Shown piece by piece: positions 1 through 6,001 of a stretch of 6,017 nucleotides of DNA (its first letter is position 1; every line of letters starts with the position of its first letter). Below the pieces are notes generated by a model. That model did no database searches. It was not told the DNA's origin and was given only the letters and a program-made list of their open reading frames with translations. A program made the position numbers and the translations under genes. Source of the stretch: an uncultured Verrucomicrobiota bacterium (lineage in GTDB: Bacteria > Verrucomicrobiota > Kiritimatiellia > CAIVKH01); assembly GCA_937894535.1 (NCBI GenBank), contig CALBHI010000445.1:1-6017 (forward strand). The letters run 5' to 3'.

Positions 1-266
1 AGCACCCACGAGGTGCAGACGATGAACGATTTCAGCAGGAGCAGCAGGTGCTCGCTGCGGTTGGCTACCGGCACATAGAGGCCGATCTGCTGCGCGGCCT
101 CGGGGGCGAACCGGGAGAGCGACCAGCAGGCCAGCATCGGGACCAGGCCGGCCACGGTGGACAGGGTCAGCACCGGCAGCACCGCATTGCCGTTCAGCGC
201 GTGCTTCTTGCACACGTCGTACAGGCCGAGCAGGATGGCGGAGATAATGCCGAGGTAGATCCACAT
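1..266 (-). CDS. EamA/DMT-family membrane transporter, N-terminal part only
   Basis: Translating the minus strand from the ATG at 266 gives 88 residues that stay open to the window edge, so the gene is cut off at its C-terminal side. The protein starts MWIYLGIISAILLGLYDVCK, a first membrane helix (about residues 2-17) followed by a basic KK. A second helix spans about 28-48 (AVLPVLTLSTVAGLVPMLAC), and a third begins near 73 (LLLLLKSFIVCTSWV). A helix opening with 'G.ISA.LLGLYDV..K.A' and the short second loop resemble the EamA branch of the drug/metabolite transporter superfamily, usually 10-helix inner-membrane permeases of about 300 residues. The substrate cannot be told. The start is the first ATG after an in-frame TAA a few codons upstream. 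There is no clear Shine-Dalgarno, and a 12-bp direct repeat runs into the start codon. The nrdJ terminator upstream implies its own promoter, which I could not locate. The family call is from recall of similar proteins. Confidence 0.72.
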   Translation of the reverse strand, partial: MWIYLGIISAILLGLYDVCKKHALNGNAVLPVLTLSTVAGLVPMLACWSLSRFAPEAAQQIGLYVPVANRSEHLLLLLKSFIVCTSWV

Positions 267-294
267 ACGGCCGGGGAGAATTTACGGCCGGGGA
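266..294. repeat. 12-bp direct repeat at the transporter start codon
   Basis: TACGGCCGGGGA occurs at 266-277 and again, identically, at 283-294, 17 bases apart start to start. On the minus strand the copies read TCCCCGGCCGTA, and the proximal copy ends inside the ATG of the transporter gene. The repeat replaces the place where a ribosome binding site would be expected. It may be a regulator half-site pair or a small duplication. No function is shown. Confidence 0.6.
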
Positions 295-310
295 TGGTTT
301 GGCGAGAAGA

Positions 311-446
311 TTTTTACCACCCGCTTCGCTCGAGGAAGAGGAGGGGGAGGAGATGGGCCAACCATCTTTCCATGTGAAAACCAGGCGATTTACCGCCATC
401 AACACGCATCTTCCTCCTCTTCCTCTCGCGAAGCGGGTGGTAAAAA
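311..446. repeat. Long imperfect inverted repeat (palindromic intergenic element)
   Basis: The left arm 311-344 and the right arm 413-446 are reverse complements at 32 of 34 positions. There is a perfect 19-bp outer block (TTTTTACCACCCGCTTCGC on the left), two mismatches, then a perfect 13-bp purine-rich block. The 68-base centre holds a further small hairpin, AGATGG at 351-356 against CCATCT at 362-367. A segment just outside the left arm (GATGGTTTGGC, 293-303) is complementary to 357-366 with one bulged base. The outer end of the right arm coincides with the T tract of the nrdJ terminator. It contains no credible gene. The form fits a dispersed palindromic repeat or a small non-autonomous (MITE-like) element, but no target-site duplication is visible and copy number cannot be judged from one window. 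Confidence 0.75.
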
Positions 447-480
447 CAAAAAGCGGCCCGGAGCTTTCGCCCCGGACCGC
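442..480 (-). terminator. Rho-independent terminator of nrdJ
   Basis: Read on the minus strand, 480 to 453 forms a 12-bp stem (one G-U pair near the base and one near the top) closed by a C(GAAA)G tetraloop. It is followed directly by UUUUUGUUUUU (452-442). It lies about 25 bases after the nrdJ TAA stop. Stem, stable tetraloop and U tract are all textbook, so nrdJ transcripts very probably end here and the transporter gene is a separate unit. Confidence 0.93.
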
Positions 481-505
481 CTTCAGCACAGCGTTGGATG
501 CTGGA

Positions 506-3466
506 TTACGAACAACCCATCGAGTTGCCGCAGTTGAAGCAGCGGTAGCAGGCGCCGTTGCGCACGGTGATCGATCCGCAGTTGTCGCACACCGGGGCGT
601 CTTCCATGAAGTGCTGGAACTGGTCATCGATGCGCGGCTTGTCGGACGTCGCCGGCTTGCCCGGTGGCGGGAGGGTCTCGGTGACGGCCGCCACCGGGGC
701 CGGTGAAGGGGAGGCCTTGCTGCTTTCGGTTTCCGCCGCCAGGGTCCGGGTCGCGGACGGGTCCTTGTAGCCATCCATGAAGGTCTGGCCGAACCAGCGG
801 AAGATGTAATCGGGCAGGGACTTGGCGATCGGGATGTCGGGGTTCTTGGTGAACCCGCTCGGCTCGAACCGGGTGTGGGCGAATTTCTCGACCAGCGACT
901 TGACCGGCACGCCGTACTGCAGGCACATCGAGATCGCGGTGCCGAAGGCGTCCATCAGGCCGCCGACCGTGCTGCCTTCCTTGGCCATGGTGATGAACAG
1001 TTCGCCGGGGGTCGAGTCGTCGTACAGGCCGACGGTGAGGTAGCCCTCGTGGCCGGCGATGTCGAACTTGTGGGTGACCGAGTGGCGGGTGCTGGGCATG
1101 CGGCGGCGCAGCGGGCGGGCCTTGGAGCCGTTGCCGGAGGCGTGGTGCTCCTCCTCCTTCGGCGCGGCCTCGACCTTTTTCGCCTCGGTCTTGCCGGTGT
1201 TCACCGGCTGGCTGCGCTTGCAGCCGTCGCGGTAGATGGCCAGGGCCTTCAGGCCGAGGCGCCAGCCTTCGAGGTAGGTCTCGGCGATCTGCTCGGCGGT
1301 GGCCTCGTTCGGCATGTTCACCGTCTTGCTGATCGCGCCGGAGAGGAACGGTTGCACCGCGGCCATCATGCGGACGTGGGCGGTGTAGGGGATGTAGCGG
1401 AAGCCGTTGCGCGGCTTGAAGGCGCAGTCGAACACCTCGAGGTGGGCGTCCTTCAGTTCGGGCGCGCCTTCGATGGTGTCGTGCTCGTCGATGTACTGGA
1501 TGATCTTGGTGATCTGGTCCTTGGTGTAGCCGAGGCGTTCCAGGGCGGGGCGCACGGTGCGGTTGACGATCTTCAGCATGCCGCCGCCGGCGAGCAGTTT
1601 GTACTTCACCAGGGCGATGTCGGGTTCGACGCCGGTGGTGTCGCAATCCATCATGAAGCCGATGGTGCCGGTCGGGGCCAGCACGGTCACCTGGGCGTTG
1701 CGGTAGCCGTGGCGGCGACCGGCCTCGAGGGCCTCGTCGGCGCACTGCTTGGCGGCATCGCGCAGCGAGGACGGGCAGGAGGTGTGGATCTTGTAGGCAT
1801 AGTCGCGGTGCATGCCCATGACCTCGAGCATGTCGGTGCGGTTGCGCTCGTAGTCCTCGAACGCGCCGAGGATGCCGGAGATCTCCGCCGACTGGGTGTA
1901 GGCGTGGCAGTGCATGATCGCGGTGATGGCGGCGGCGATGGAACGGCCCTCCTCGCTGTCGTAGGGCAGGCCGAGGGACATCAGCAGTCCGCCGAGGTTG
2001 GCGTAGCCGAGGCCGAGGGTGCGGTAGATGTGGCTGTTCATCGCGATGCGTTCGGTCGGGTAGCTCGCGTTGTCGACGATGATCTCCTGGGCGGTGATGA
2101 ACACGCGCACGGCGGCCTTGAAGGTCTCGACATCGAACTCGCCGTTCGGGCGCATGAACTTCATCAGGTTCAGCGAGGCGAGGTTGCAGGCGGTGTCGTC
2201 GAGGAACATGTATTCGCTGCACGGATTCGAGGAGTTGATCCGGCCGGTGGTCTTGCAGGTGTGCCACTTCTGGATGGTGTCCTCGTACTGCATGCCGGGG
2301 TCGCCGCAGAGCCAGGTGCCTTCGGAGATCCACTTCATGATGTCGCGGGCGCGGTAGGTCGGGCCGGGTTTGGCCGGATTGGTCACCCAGTGGGTCTGCC
2401 ATTCCTTGTCATCGACCACGGCCTGGAGGAACTTGTCGGTGACGCGGACGCTGAGGTTCTCGTTCTGGAAGCAGACCGAGCCGTAGGCATCGCCGTTGAA
2501 GTCGCCCGAGTAGCCCTGCTCGATCAGCGCCCAGGCCTTCTTTTCCTCGTTCGGCTTGGCGTCGATGAAGTCCTTGATGTCGGGGTGCCAGTCCTTCAGC
2601 GTGTTCATCTTCGCGGCGCGGCGGGTCTTGCCGCCCGACTTCACCACGCTGGCGATCGCGTCGTACACGCGCAGGAAGGACAGCGGGCCGCTGGGCTTGC
2701 CGCCGCCGCTCATCAGCTCGCGGCTGCTGCGGATGGTCGAGAGGTCGGAGCCGGTGCCGCTGCCGAACTTGAACAGCATGGCCTCGCTGCGGGCCAGTTC
2801 CATGATGCTTTCCATCGTGTCGTCGACCGACTGGATGAAGCAGGCGGAGCACTGGGGGTATTCGTACTGGGTGGAGGCCTGCTTGATCGTCCGGGTCGCG
2901 CGGTCATAGAAATAGTTGCCGGTGCCGCTTTCCTTGCCGATGCCATATTCCTGGTACAGGCCGCAGTTGAACCAGACCGGGGAGTTGAAGGCGCCGTACT
3001 GGTTCAGGCAGAGGAAGGTCAGTTCGTTGTAGAACACCTCGGCGTCGGCCGGGGTCTTGAAGTAGCCGTCCTTGAGGCCCCAGGTGGTGATGGTGTTGGT
3101 GACGCGGTGGACGAGCTGGCGGATCGAGTATTCGCGTTCGCTCTTGTTCACGTCGCCGTAAAAGTACTTCGAGGCGACGACGTTGGTGGCCAGCATCGAC
3201 CAGCTCTTGGGGATCTCGATGTCCTTCTGCTCGAAGATCACCTTGCCCTTGTCGTCGGTGATCGAGGCCTTGCGTTTCTCCCACTCGACCTGGTCAAACG
3301 GGTTGACCCCGGCGGTGCTGAACACGCGCTGGAAACTCAGGCCCTTGGCCGGGGCGGCGGTCGGCTTGGCCGCTTTGCGGTTGGCTCCCCGGTGTCCTGT
3401 CGCCTTGATCGTGGAAATGGTGCGGTTTTTGGCCACCGAGCGAGCGCCGTCGCGAGTTTCGAGCAT
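506..3466 (-). CDS. nrdJ: Adenosylcobalamin-dependent class II ribonucleotide reductase
   Basis: This 986-residue cytoplasmic enzyme reduces ribonucleotides to deoxyribonucleotides for DNA synthesis, using a radical generated from coenzyme B12 and no oxygen or separate R2 subunit. Visible motifs are: SACF with Cys209 as the first redox cysteine; NPCSE at 414-418 (Asn414, Cys416 as the thiyl-radical site, Glu418); and ACNLASLNL with Cys427 as the second redox cysteine. The 11-residue spacing from Cys416 to Cys427 matches class II enzymes. APTGTIGFMMD at 597-607 fits the phosphate-binding loop. About 791-870 (TRHSVTHKF to HTRFEPSGF) looks like the TSCPD domain. The last 27 residues carry a zinc-ribbon-like cysteine tail, CDNC (960-963) then CYRCFNCG and a final GCS. 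Lys/Ala/Glu-rich and Pro/Ala/Ser-rich linkers (about 756-790 and 905-945) separate these parts. Residues 1-45 are a basic, low-complexity leader. The reading frame stays open 25 codons further upstream, but a strong AGGAGG fixes the start at 3466. A terminator follows the gene. No active-site residue is missing. Confidence 0.96.
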   Translation of the reverse strand: MLETRDGARSVAKNRTISTIKATGHRGANRKAAKPTAAPAKGLSFQRVFSTAGVNPFDQVEWEKRKASITDDKGKVIFEQKDIEIPKSWSMLATNVVASKYFYGDVNKSEREYSIRQLVHRVTNTITTWGLKDGYFKTPADAEVFYNELTFLCLNQYGAFNSPVWFNCGLYQEYGIGKESGTGNYFYDRATRTIKQASTQYEYPQCSACFIQSVDDTMESIMELARSEAMLFKFGSGTGSDLSTIRSSRELMSGGGKPSGPLSFLRVYDAIASVVKSGGKTRRAAKMNTLKDWHPDIKDFIDAKPNEEKKAWALIEQGYSGDFNGDAYGSVCFQNENLSVRVTDKFLQAVVDDKEWQTHWVTNPAKPGPTYRARDIMKWISEGTWLCGDPGMQYEDTIQKWHTCKTTGRINSSNPCSEYMFLDDTACNLASLNLMKFMRPNGEFDVETFKAAVRVFITAQEIIVDNASYPTERIAMNSHIYRTLGLGYANLGGLLMSLGLPYDSEEGRSIAAAITAIMHCHAYTQSAEISGILGAFEDYERNRTDMLEVMGMHRDYAYKIHTSCPSSLRDAAKQCADEALEAGRRHGYRNAQVTVLAPTGTIGFMMDCDTTGVEPDIALVKYKLLAGGGMLKIVNRTVRPALERLGYTKDQITKIIQYIDEHDTIEGAPELKDAHLEVFDCAFKPRNGFRYIPYTAHVRMMAAVQPFLSGAISKTVNMPNEATAEQIAETYLEGWRLGLKALAIYRDGCKRSQPVNTGKTEAKKVEAAPKEEEHHASGNGSKARPLRRRMPSTRHSVTHKFDIAGHEGYLTVGLYDDSTPGELFITMAKEGSTVGGLMDAFGTAISMCLQYGVPVKSLVEKFAHTRFEPSGFTKNPDIPIAKSLPDYIFRWFGQTFMDGYKDPSATRTLAAETESSKASPSPAPVAAVTETLPPPGKPATSDKPRIDDQFQHFMEDAPVCDNCGSITVRNGACYRCFNCGNSMGCS

Positions 3467-3475
3467 TGCCTTGTC

Positions 3476-3481
3476 CCTCCT
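3476..3481 (-). promoter_or_regulatory. Shine-Dalgarno of nrdJ (decides the start)
   Basis: The minus strand reads AGGAGG, then 9 bases, then ATG at 3466. This near-ideal site selects the start MLETRDGARS over the upstream in-frame ATG at 3541, which has no comparable site and falls upstream of the predicted transcription start. Confidence 0.9.
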
Positions 3482-3494
3482 AGTGAACGGTTGT

Positions 3495-3523
3495 TGTAAC
3501 AAACTTAAACACAACCTGTTACA
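3495..3523. repeat. Dyad TGTAACA-N15-TGTTACA in the nrdJ leader
   Basis: TGTAACA at 3495-3501 and TGTTACA at 3517-3523 are perfect reverse complements separated by 15 bases. A second small dyad, TTGTT-GT-AACAA (3491-3502), overlaps the left arm. Both fall between the predicted transcription start and the Shine-Dalgarno. They could be an operator or an RNA hairpin near the ribosome binding site. The surrounding DNA is AT-rich, so chance is possible. Confidence 0.45.
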
Positions 3524-3524
3524 G

Positions 3525-3551
3525 AAGCGCCACCCCAACATATAGGCGCTT
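3525..3551. promoter_or_regulatory. Dyad around the nrdJ -10 box with NrdR-box-like core
   Basis: AAGCGCC (3525-3531) and GGCGCTT (3545-3551) form a perfect 7-bp inverted repeat with 13 bases between them. Overlapping this, the minus strand at 3545-3536 reads CTATATGTTG, which fits 9 of 10 positions of the core I recall for NrdR boxes (CWATATATWG). NrdR is the usual zinc-finger/ATP-cone repressor of ribonucleotide reductase genes. NrdR sites usually come in pairs about three helical turns apart, and I see no good second copy, so the NrdR assignment is tentative. The dyad itself is certain. Confidence 0.4.
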
Positions 3552-3567
3552 TCTAACAGGGTGTTAA
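3539..3567 (-). promoter_or_regulatory. Predicted sigma-70-type promoter of nrdJ
   Basis: On the minus strand TTAACA (3567-3562, five of six to TTGACA) is followed by 17 bases and TATATG (3544-3539, four of six to TATAAT). This predicts a start near 3532 and a leader of about 65 bases before the nrdJ ATG. The position, just upstream of a gene that has its own Shine-Dalgarno and terminator, supports it, but the region is AT-rich and other weak pairings exist. Confidence 0.5.
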
Positions 3568-3572
3568 CAAAT

Positions 3573-3590
3573 ACCGCTACCTGTAGTGGT
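3573..3590. repeat. Near-perfect 8-bp dyad upstream of the nrdJ promoter
   Basis: ACCGCTAC (3573-3580) and GTAGTGGT (3583-3590) are complementary at seven of eight positions, the eighth being a G-T pair, with two bases between. It sits just upstream of the predicted -35 box, where an activator or repressor could bind. It has no T tract on either strand close enough to act as a terminator. Confidence 0.4.
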
Positions 3591-3656
3591 GAAACAAGGA
3601 ATATTTTGTTAAAAAAACTACCCGTTTACAAGTCGTTCACCGCGTGGCGGTTTACG

Positions 3657-5084
3657 TCAGCGTCGGGATTTTCCGGAGCGGTCGGTGTGCTTCCGGGAGG
3701 GGCGTTTCCGGCGGTTGTTTTCGTCCTGTTCCGGGTCGCCGTGGCTGGATTTGAAGGCGCAGACGATGGGGGCGCCGACGAGGCCGTAGGCCGCGCGGAG
3801 CTGGTTCATCAGGTAGAGCCGGTAGGAGGGGACGAGGGCGCGCGGCTGGTTGGCGAAGATGTTGATGCGGATCGGCCGGTTGCCGATCTGGGTGGCGTAG
3901 TAGATCTTGAAGCGGACGCCGCCGGCGCCACTGGCCGGAGCGGGCAGCCGGTCGGCGGCGCGGTGGAGTACGCGGTTGAGCGCACCGGTGGTGAGGGTGG
4001 CATCGATGTTGGCGGCCACGGTGTCGATGATGCGCAGGCATTTCTTCACGTTCAGGCCGGTTTCGGCGGAGATGAAGACGACCGGGGCGTAGTTGAGGAA
4101 GGGCATCGCCTTGCGCATGGCTTCCTCGTAGTCCTCCTGGGTGACCTTGCCTTCGGCGAGGTCCCACTTGTTGACGACGACGACGCAGCCCTTCTGGTTT
4201 TCGGTGATCATCGCGGCGATCTTCTTGTCCTGCTCGGTCGGGCCGACTTCGGCATCCATCATCAACAGCACGACGTCGGCGTTTTCGATGCTGGTCTTGG
4301 AGCGCATGACGCTGAACAGTTCGACCGCGGTGTGTTCGCGGCGGACGTGGCGCAGGCCCGCGGTATCGATCAGCACGTAATGGCGCACCGTGTTGCCGGT
4401 TTCGAGGGTGAAGGGGATCTCCACGCTGTCGCGGGTGGTGCCGGGGATGTCGGAGACGATCAGGCGGTTGGATTGAATGAGCCGGTTGATGAACGAGGAC
4501 TTGCCGGCATTCGGTTTGCCAACGACGGCGACCTTGAGTGCTTCCTTCTTTTCGGGGGGCACGCCTTCGGGCAGCAGGGGCAGGATTTCGTTGAGCAGGG
4601 CATCGAAGCCGCGGTTGTGCAGGGCGGCGACGGGGAATACGGGGAAGCCGAGGGAGAGGAAATCGTCGGCGAGTTTTTCCGTGGCCTCGGTGTCGGCCTT
4701 GTTCGCGGCGAGCAGGATCGGCCGGTTCGAGGCGTGCAGCAGGCGTGCGACCTCGCGGTCGAGCGGGGTCAGGCCGGCAGTGATGTCCACCGCGAAGACG
4801 ATCACCGCGGCGTCCTCGATCGCCGTGAGCGCCTGCTCGCGCAGGTTGTGCTCGATCTGGTCGGGCGTGCCGCGCTGGTCGATGAACCCCAAGCCGCCGG
4901 TGTCGATCAACTCGAACGCCTGGTTGTTCCAGATCGCCTCGGCCGACACGCGGTCGCGGGTTACCCCGGCCTGCTCGTGCACGATGGACAGGCGGCGGCC
5001 GATGATGCGGTTGAACATCGCGGACTTGCCCACATTGGGGCGGCCGACGATGGCGACAATACGTTGGGGAGGTGATTCGGTCAT
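3657..5084 (-). CDS. der: Ribosome biogenesis GTPase Der (EngA)
   Basis: Der is an essential double GTPase that binds the 50S subunit and promotes its maturation. This copy has 475 residues, within the usual range of about 435-490. The first G domain shows GRPNVGKS (14-21), the switch threonine in GVTRDR (40-45), DTGG (61-64) and NKAD (128-131). The second shows GKPNAGKS (189-196), PGTTRDS (214-220), DTAG (240-243), NKWD (305-308) and SAE (339-341). The KH-like domain that binds rRNA covers about 355-446. The tail after 446 is strongly basic (NNRRKRPSRKH). Two tandem G domains plus KH are diagnostic. The start at 5084 (MTESPPQRIVAIVGRPNVGK) places the P loop where Der proteins usually have it. 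However, there is no Shine-Dalgarno, and the frame is open to 5258 with in-frame ATGs at 5147, 5216 and 5258. The extra N-terminus is low-complexity and proline-rich, so I leave it out. The gene follows vapC by 155 bases and precedes nrdJ by 190. Confidence 0.96.
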   Translation of the reverse strand: MTESPPQRIVAIVGRPNVGKSAMFNRIIGRRLSIVHEQAGVTRDRVSAEAIWNNQAFELIDTGGLGFIDQRGTPDQIEHNLREQALTAIEDAAVIVFAVDITAGLTPLDREVARLLHASNRPILLAANKADTEATEKLADDFLSLGFPVFPVAALHNRGFDALLNEILPLLPEGVPPEKKEALKVAVVGKPNAGKSSFINRLIQSNRLIVSDIPGTTRDSVEIPFTLETGNTVRHYVLIDTAGLRHVRREHTAVELFSVMRSKTSIENADVVLLMMDAEVGPTEQDKKIAAMITENQKGCVVVVNKWDLAEGKVTQEDYEEAMRKAMPFLNYAPVVFISAETGLNVKKCLRIIDTVAANIDATLTTGALNRVLHRAADRLPAPASGAGGVRFKIYYATQIGNRPIRINIFANQPRALVPSYRLYLMNQLRAAYGLVGAPIVCAFKSSHGDPEQDENNRRKRPSRKHTDRSGKSRR

Positions 5085-5145
5085 GGTGTGCGGCGAGGGT
5101 ACCTCAAGGGAGGGGGCGGGATCAATGGGGAATGGGGAGGGAGGC

Positions 5146-5173
5146 ATGGTTGATGGTTTATGGTTGATGGGGA
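5146..5173. repeat. 14-bp tandem repeat in low-complexity der leader
   Basis: ATGGTTGATGGTTT (5146-5159) is followed at once by ATGGTTGATGGGGA (5160-5173), identical at the first 11 of 14 bases. Just to the left, 5125-5141 has a second short iteration, AATGGGG AATGGGG A. Together 5110-5173 is a G- and T-rich run made of ATGG-like units. It lies between vapC and der, in the leader of der. This may be a short simple-sequence array or part of a dispersed family. It encodes nothing convincing. Confidence 0.65.
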
Positions 5174-5239
5174 TGTTGCGATACGTGGTCCAATACCGCG
5201 GACGATTGTTCAACATGCGCCTGCCGAGAGAGGCAAACG

Positions 5240-5671
5240 CTAGTCCAAGGGGTTCCACACGCGTTTGAATCCGAACCCCTGGAAGTCACGGATGTTTCGT
5301 GTAGCAAGATCCGTTACGCCATGGTGGCGCAGGGTCAGGGCGATTCGGGCATCGTAGATTTTCCGAAAGGCAAAACCGGGTTTGGCCGCTTCGACCCAGA
5401 GGGACTCCGCCACGTTCGGAACGTAGTCGACGATCCTCCATGTGCGATGGCGGCGAAGCATTTGCATGGCGGCGGCCGCTGCTTCGGCTGATAGAGGCTT
5501 TCGTGCAACGGCGGGATTGCGCAGCAGGCAGTAGGTTTCCATCAGGACCAGCTCGCAGAGGGCCACCTGGTGATTGGAGGCATGGTCGTCGAGCAAGGCG
5601 CGGGCCTTTCGGTGTCCCGGCGCGGAAGACTCCAGCGCGGTGAACAATACATTGGTATCAAAGGAAATCAT
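5240..5671 (-). CDS. vapC: VapC-like PIN-domain ribonuclease toxin
   Basis: This 143-residue protein has the PIN-domain layout of a type II toxin, a small Mg2+-dependent ribonuclease whose family members cut tRNA or rRNA and stop translation. Acidic residues expected in the active site are visible: Asp5 in ISFDTNVL, Glu45 in LVLMETYCLLRNP (Glu40 is an alternative), and Asp107 in KIYDARIAL. The last motif, DLATRNIRDFQGF (121-133), supplies Asp129. The C-terminus KRVWNPLD is typical. Its ATG overlaps the stop of the upstream antitoxin as ATGA, so translation is probably coupled. Only a weak GGA-type site precedes it. No frameshift or missing catalytic residue is seen, so it should be active. 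The gene ends with TAG and no terminator follows, so some read-through into der is possible. The RNA target cannot be predicted. Confidence 0.9.
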   Translation of the reverse strand: MISFDTNVLFTALESSAPGHRKARALLDDHASNHQVALCELVLMETYCLLRNPAVARKPLSAEAAAAAMQMLRRHRTWRIVDYVPNVAESLWVEAAKPGFAFRKIYDARIALTLRHHGVTDLATRNIRDFQGFGFKRVWNPLD

Positions 5672-5970
5672 TTCCGCTTTCCGCCCCGTTTACCGTATCG
5701 GTTGCTCCGGTGTTCCCGGGCCGTTGGAGCGACCCGTTCATGCAGATGGTAGCGCCAGTTGTTGTTGGAAAAGGGGTCGTCGGCAAGCCCGACGTTGAAA
5801 GGACCCGGCAGATCCACGTCTTTTGACGTGCGATCAACCGGCGGATAGGCTTGGGTGATATACTCCGCCCCGCGCCGCAAGACTTCGGCCAAGCTGATCT
5901 CACGCTCGCGCGCCACACGCTTGACCTCTTGGTACAGGGCGTCAGGTAGTTGGATTTGGGTTTTAATCAT
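5668..5970 (-). CDS. vapB: VapB-like ribbon-helix-helix antitoxin
   Basis: This 100-residue protein pairs with the toxin gene that overlaps it by four bases. Residues 1-40 match a ribbon-helix-helix DNA-binding fold. A strand (KTQIQLP, 3-9) starts it, helix one follows (DALYQEVKRVARERE, 10-24), then a turn and helix two (SLAEVLRRGAEYIT, 26-39). The rest (about 45-100) is polar, with LPGPFNVG and a very basic end (NRYGKRGGKRK), and would be the flexible toxin-binding part. By analogy with the family, the protein neutralises the PIN toxin and, as a dimer, represses its own promoter. The start at 5970 is the first ATG after an in-frame TGA about 18 bases upstream. No clear Shine-Dalgarno is present. 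Sequence similarity alone does not separate VapB from other ribbon-helix-helix antitoxins, so the symbol rests mainly on the neighbouring PIN toxin. Confidence 0.82.
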   Translation of the reverse strand: MIKTQIQLPDALYQEVKRVAREREISLAEVLRRGAEYITQAYPPVDRTSKDVDLPGPFNVGLADDPFSNNNWRYHLHERVAPTAREHRSNRYGKRGGKRK

Positions 5971-6001
5971 GATGTCATTTTTCCATCACAATGGCATCAT
6001 G
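5968..6001. promoter_or_regulatory. Probable autoregulatory operator of the toxin-antitoxin pair
   Basis: CATGATG (5968-5974) and CATCATG (5995-6001) are a perfect 7-bp inverted repeat with 20 bases between, and the first arm covers the antitoxin start codon. A smaller dyad, CCAT-CACA-ATGG (5983-5994), lies within. Ribbon-helix-helix antitoxins normally bind such repeats over their own promoter. The promoter boxes may lie partly beyond the right edge of the window and are not called. Confidence 0.5.

Noticed and set aside
48..706. Two short plus-strand open frames across the left intergenic region
   Set aside because: They run through the transporter start, the inverted repeat and the terminator, show no domain, and overlap the end of nrdJ.
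624..2402. A 592-codon open frame on the minus strand in another frame of nrdJ
   Set aside because: It is rich in Arg, His and Pro with no motifs, the usual out-of-frame product of a GC-rich gene.
875..3499. An 874-codon open frame on the plus strand opposite nrdJ
   Set aside because: It is the antisense shadow of nrdJ. Its translation is Val/Gly/Ala/Leu/Asp-rich with no recognisable domain, as expected from GC-rich codon bias, while the minus-strand protein has full catalytic motifs.
3467..3541. A 25-residue N-terminal extension of nrdJ
   Set aside because: The AGGAGG lies just upstream of the ATG at 3466, and the extension would begin at or above the predicted transcription start.
3611..3651. 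A possible terminator after der: stem ACCGC/GCGGT at 3639-3651 and a seven-T run at 3617-3611 on the minus strand
   Set aside because: The stem is only 5 bp and the T run is 21 bases away, so it does not fit an intrinsic terminator.
3467..3656. Cobalamin riboswitch upstream of the B12-dependent reductase
   Set aside because: I could not find a B12-box-like sequence or the required helices in this 190-base gap.
3561..5075. A 504-codon open frame on the plus strand opposite der
   Set aside because: Same effect: a low-complexity antisense reading of der, whose two G domains and KH domain are unmistakable.
5223..5238. A TGCC/GGCA hairpin just after vapC
   Set aside because: The stem is 4 bp with no following T tract, too weak to call a terminator.
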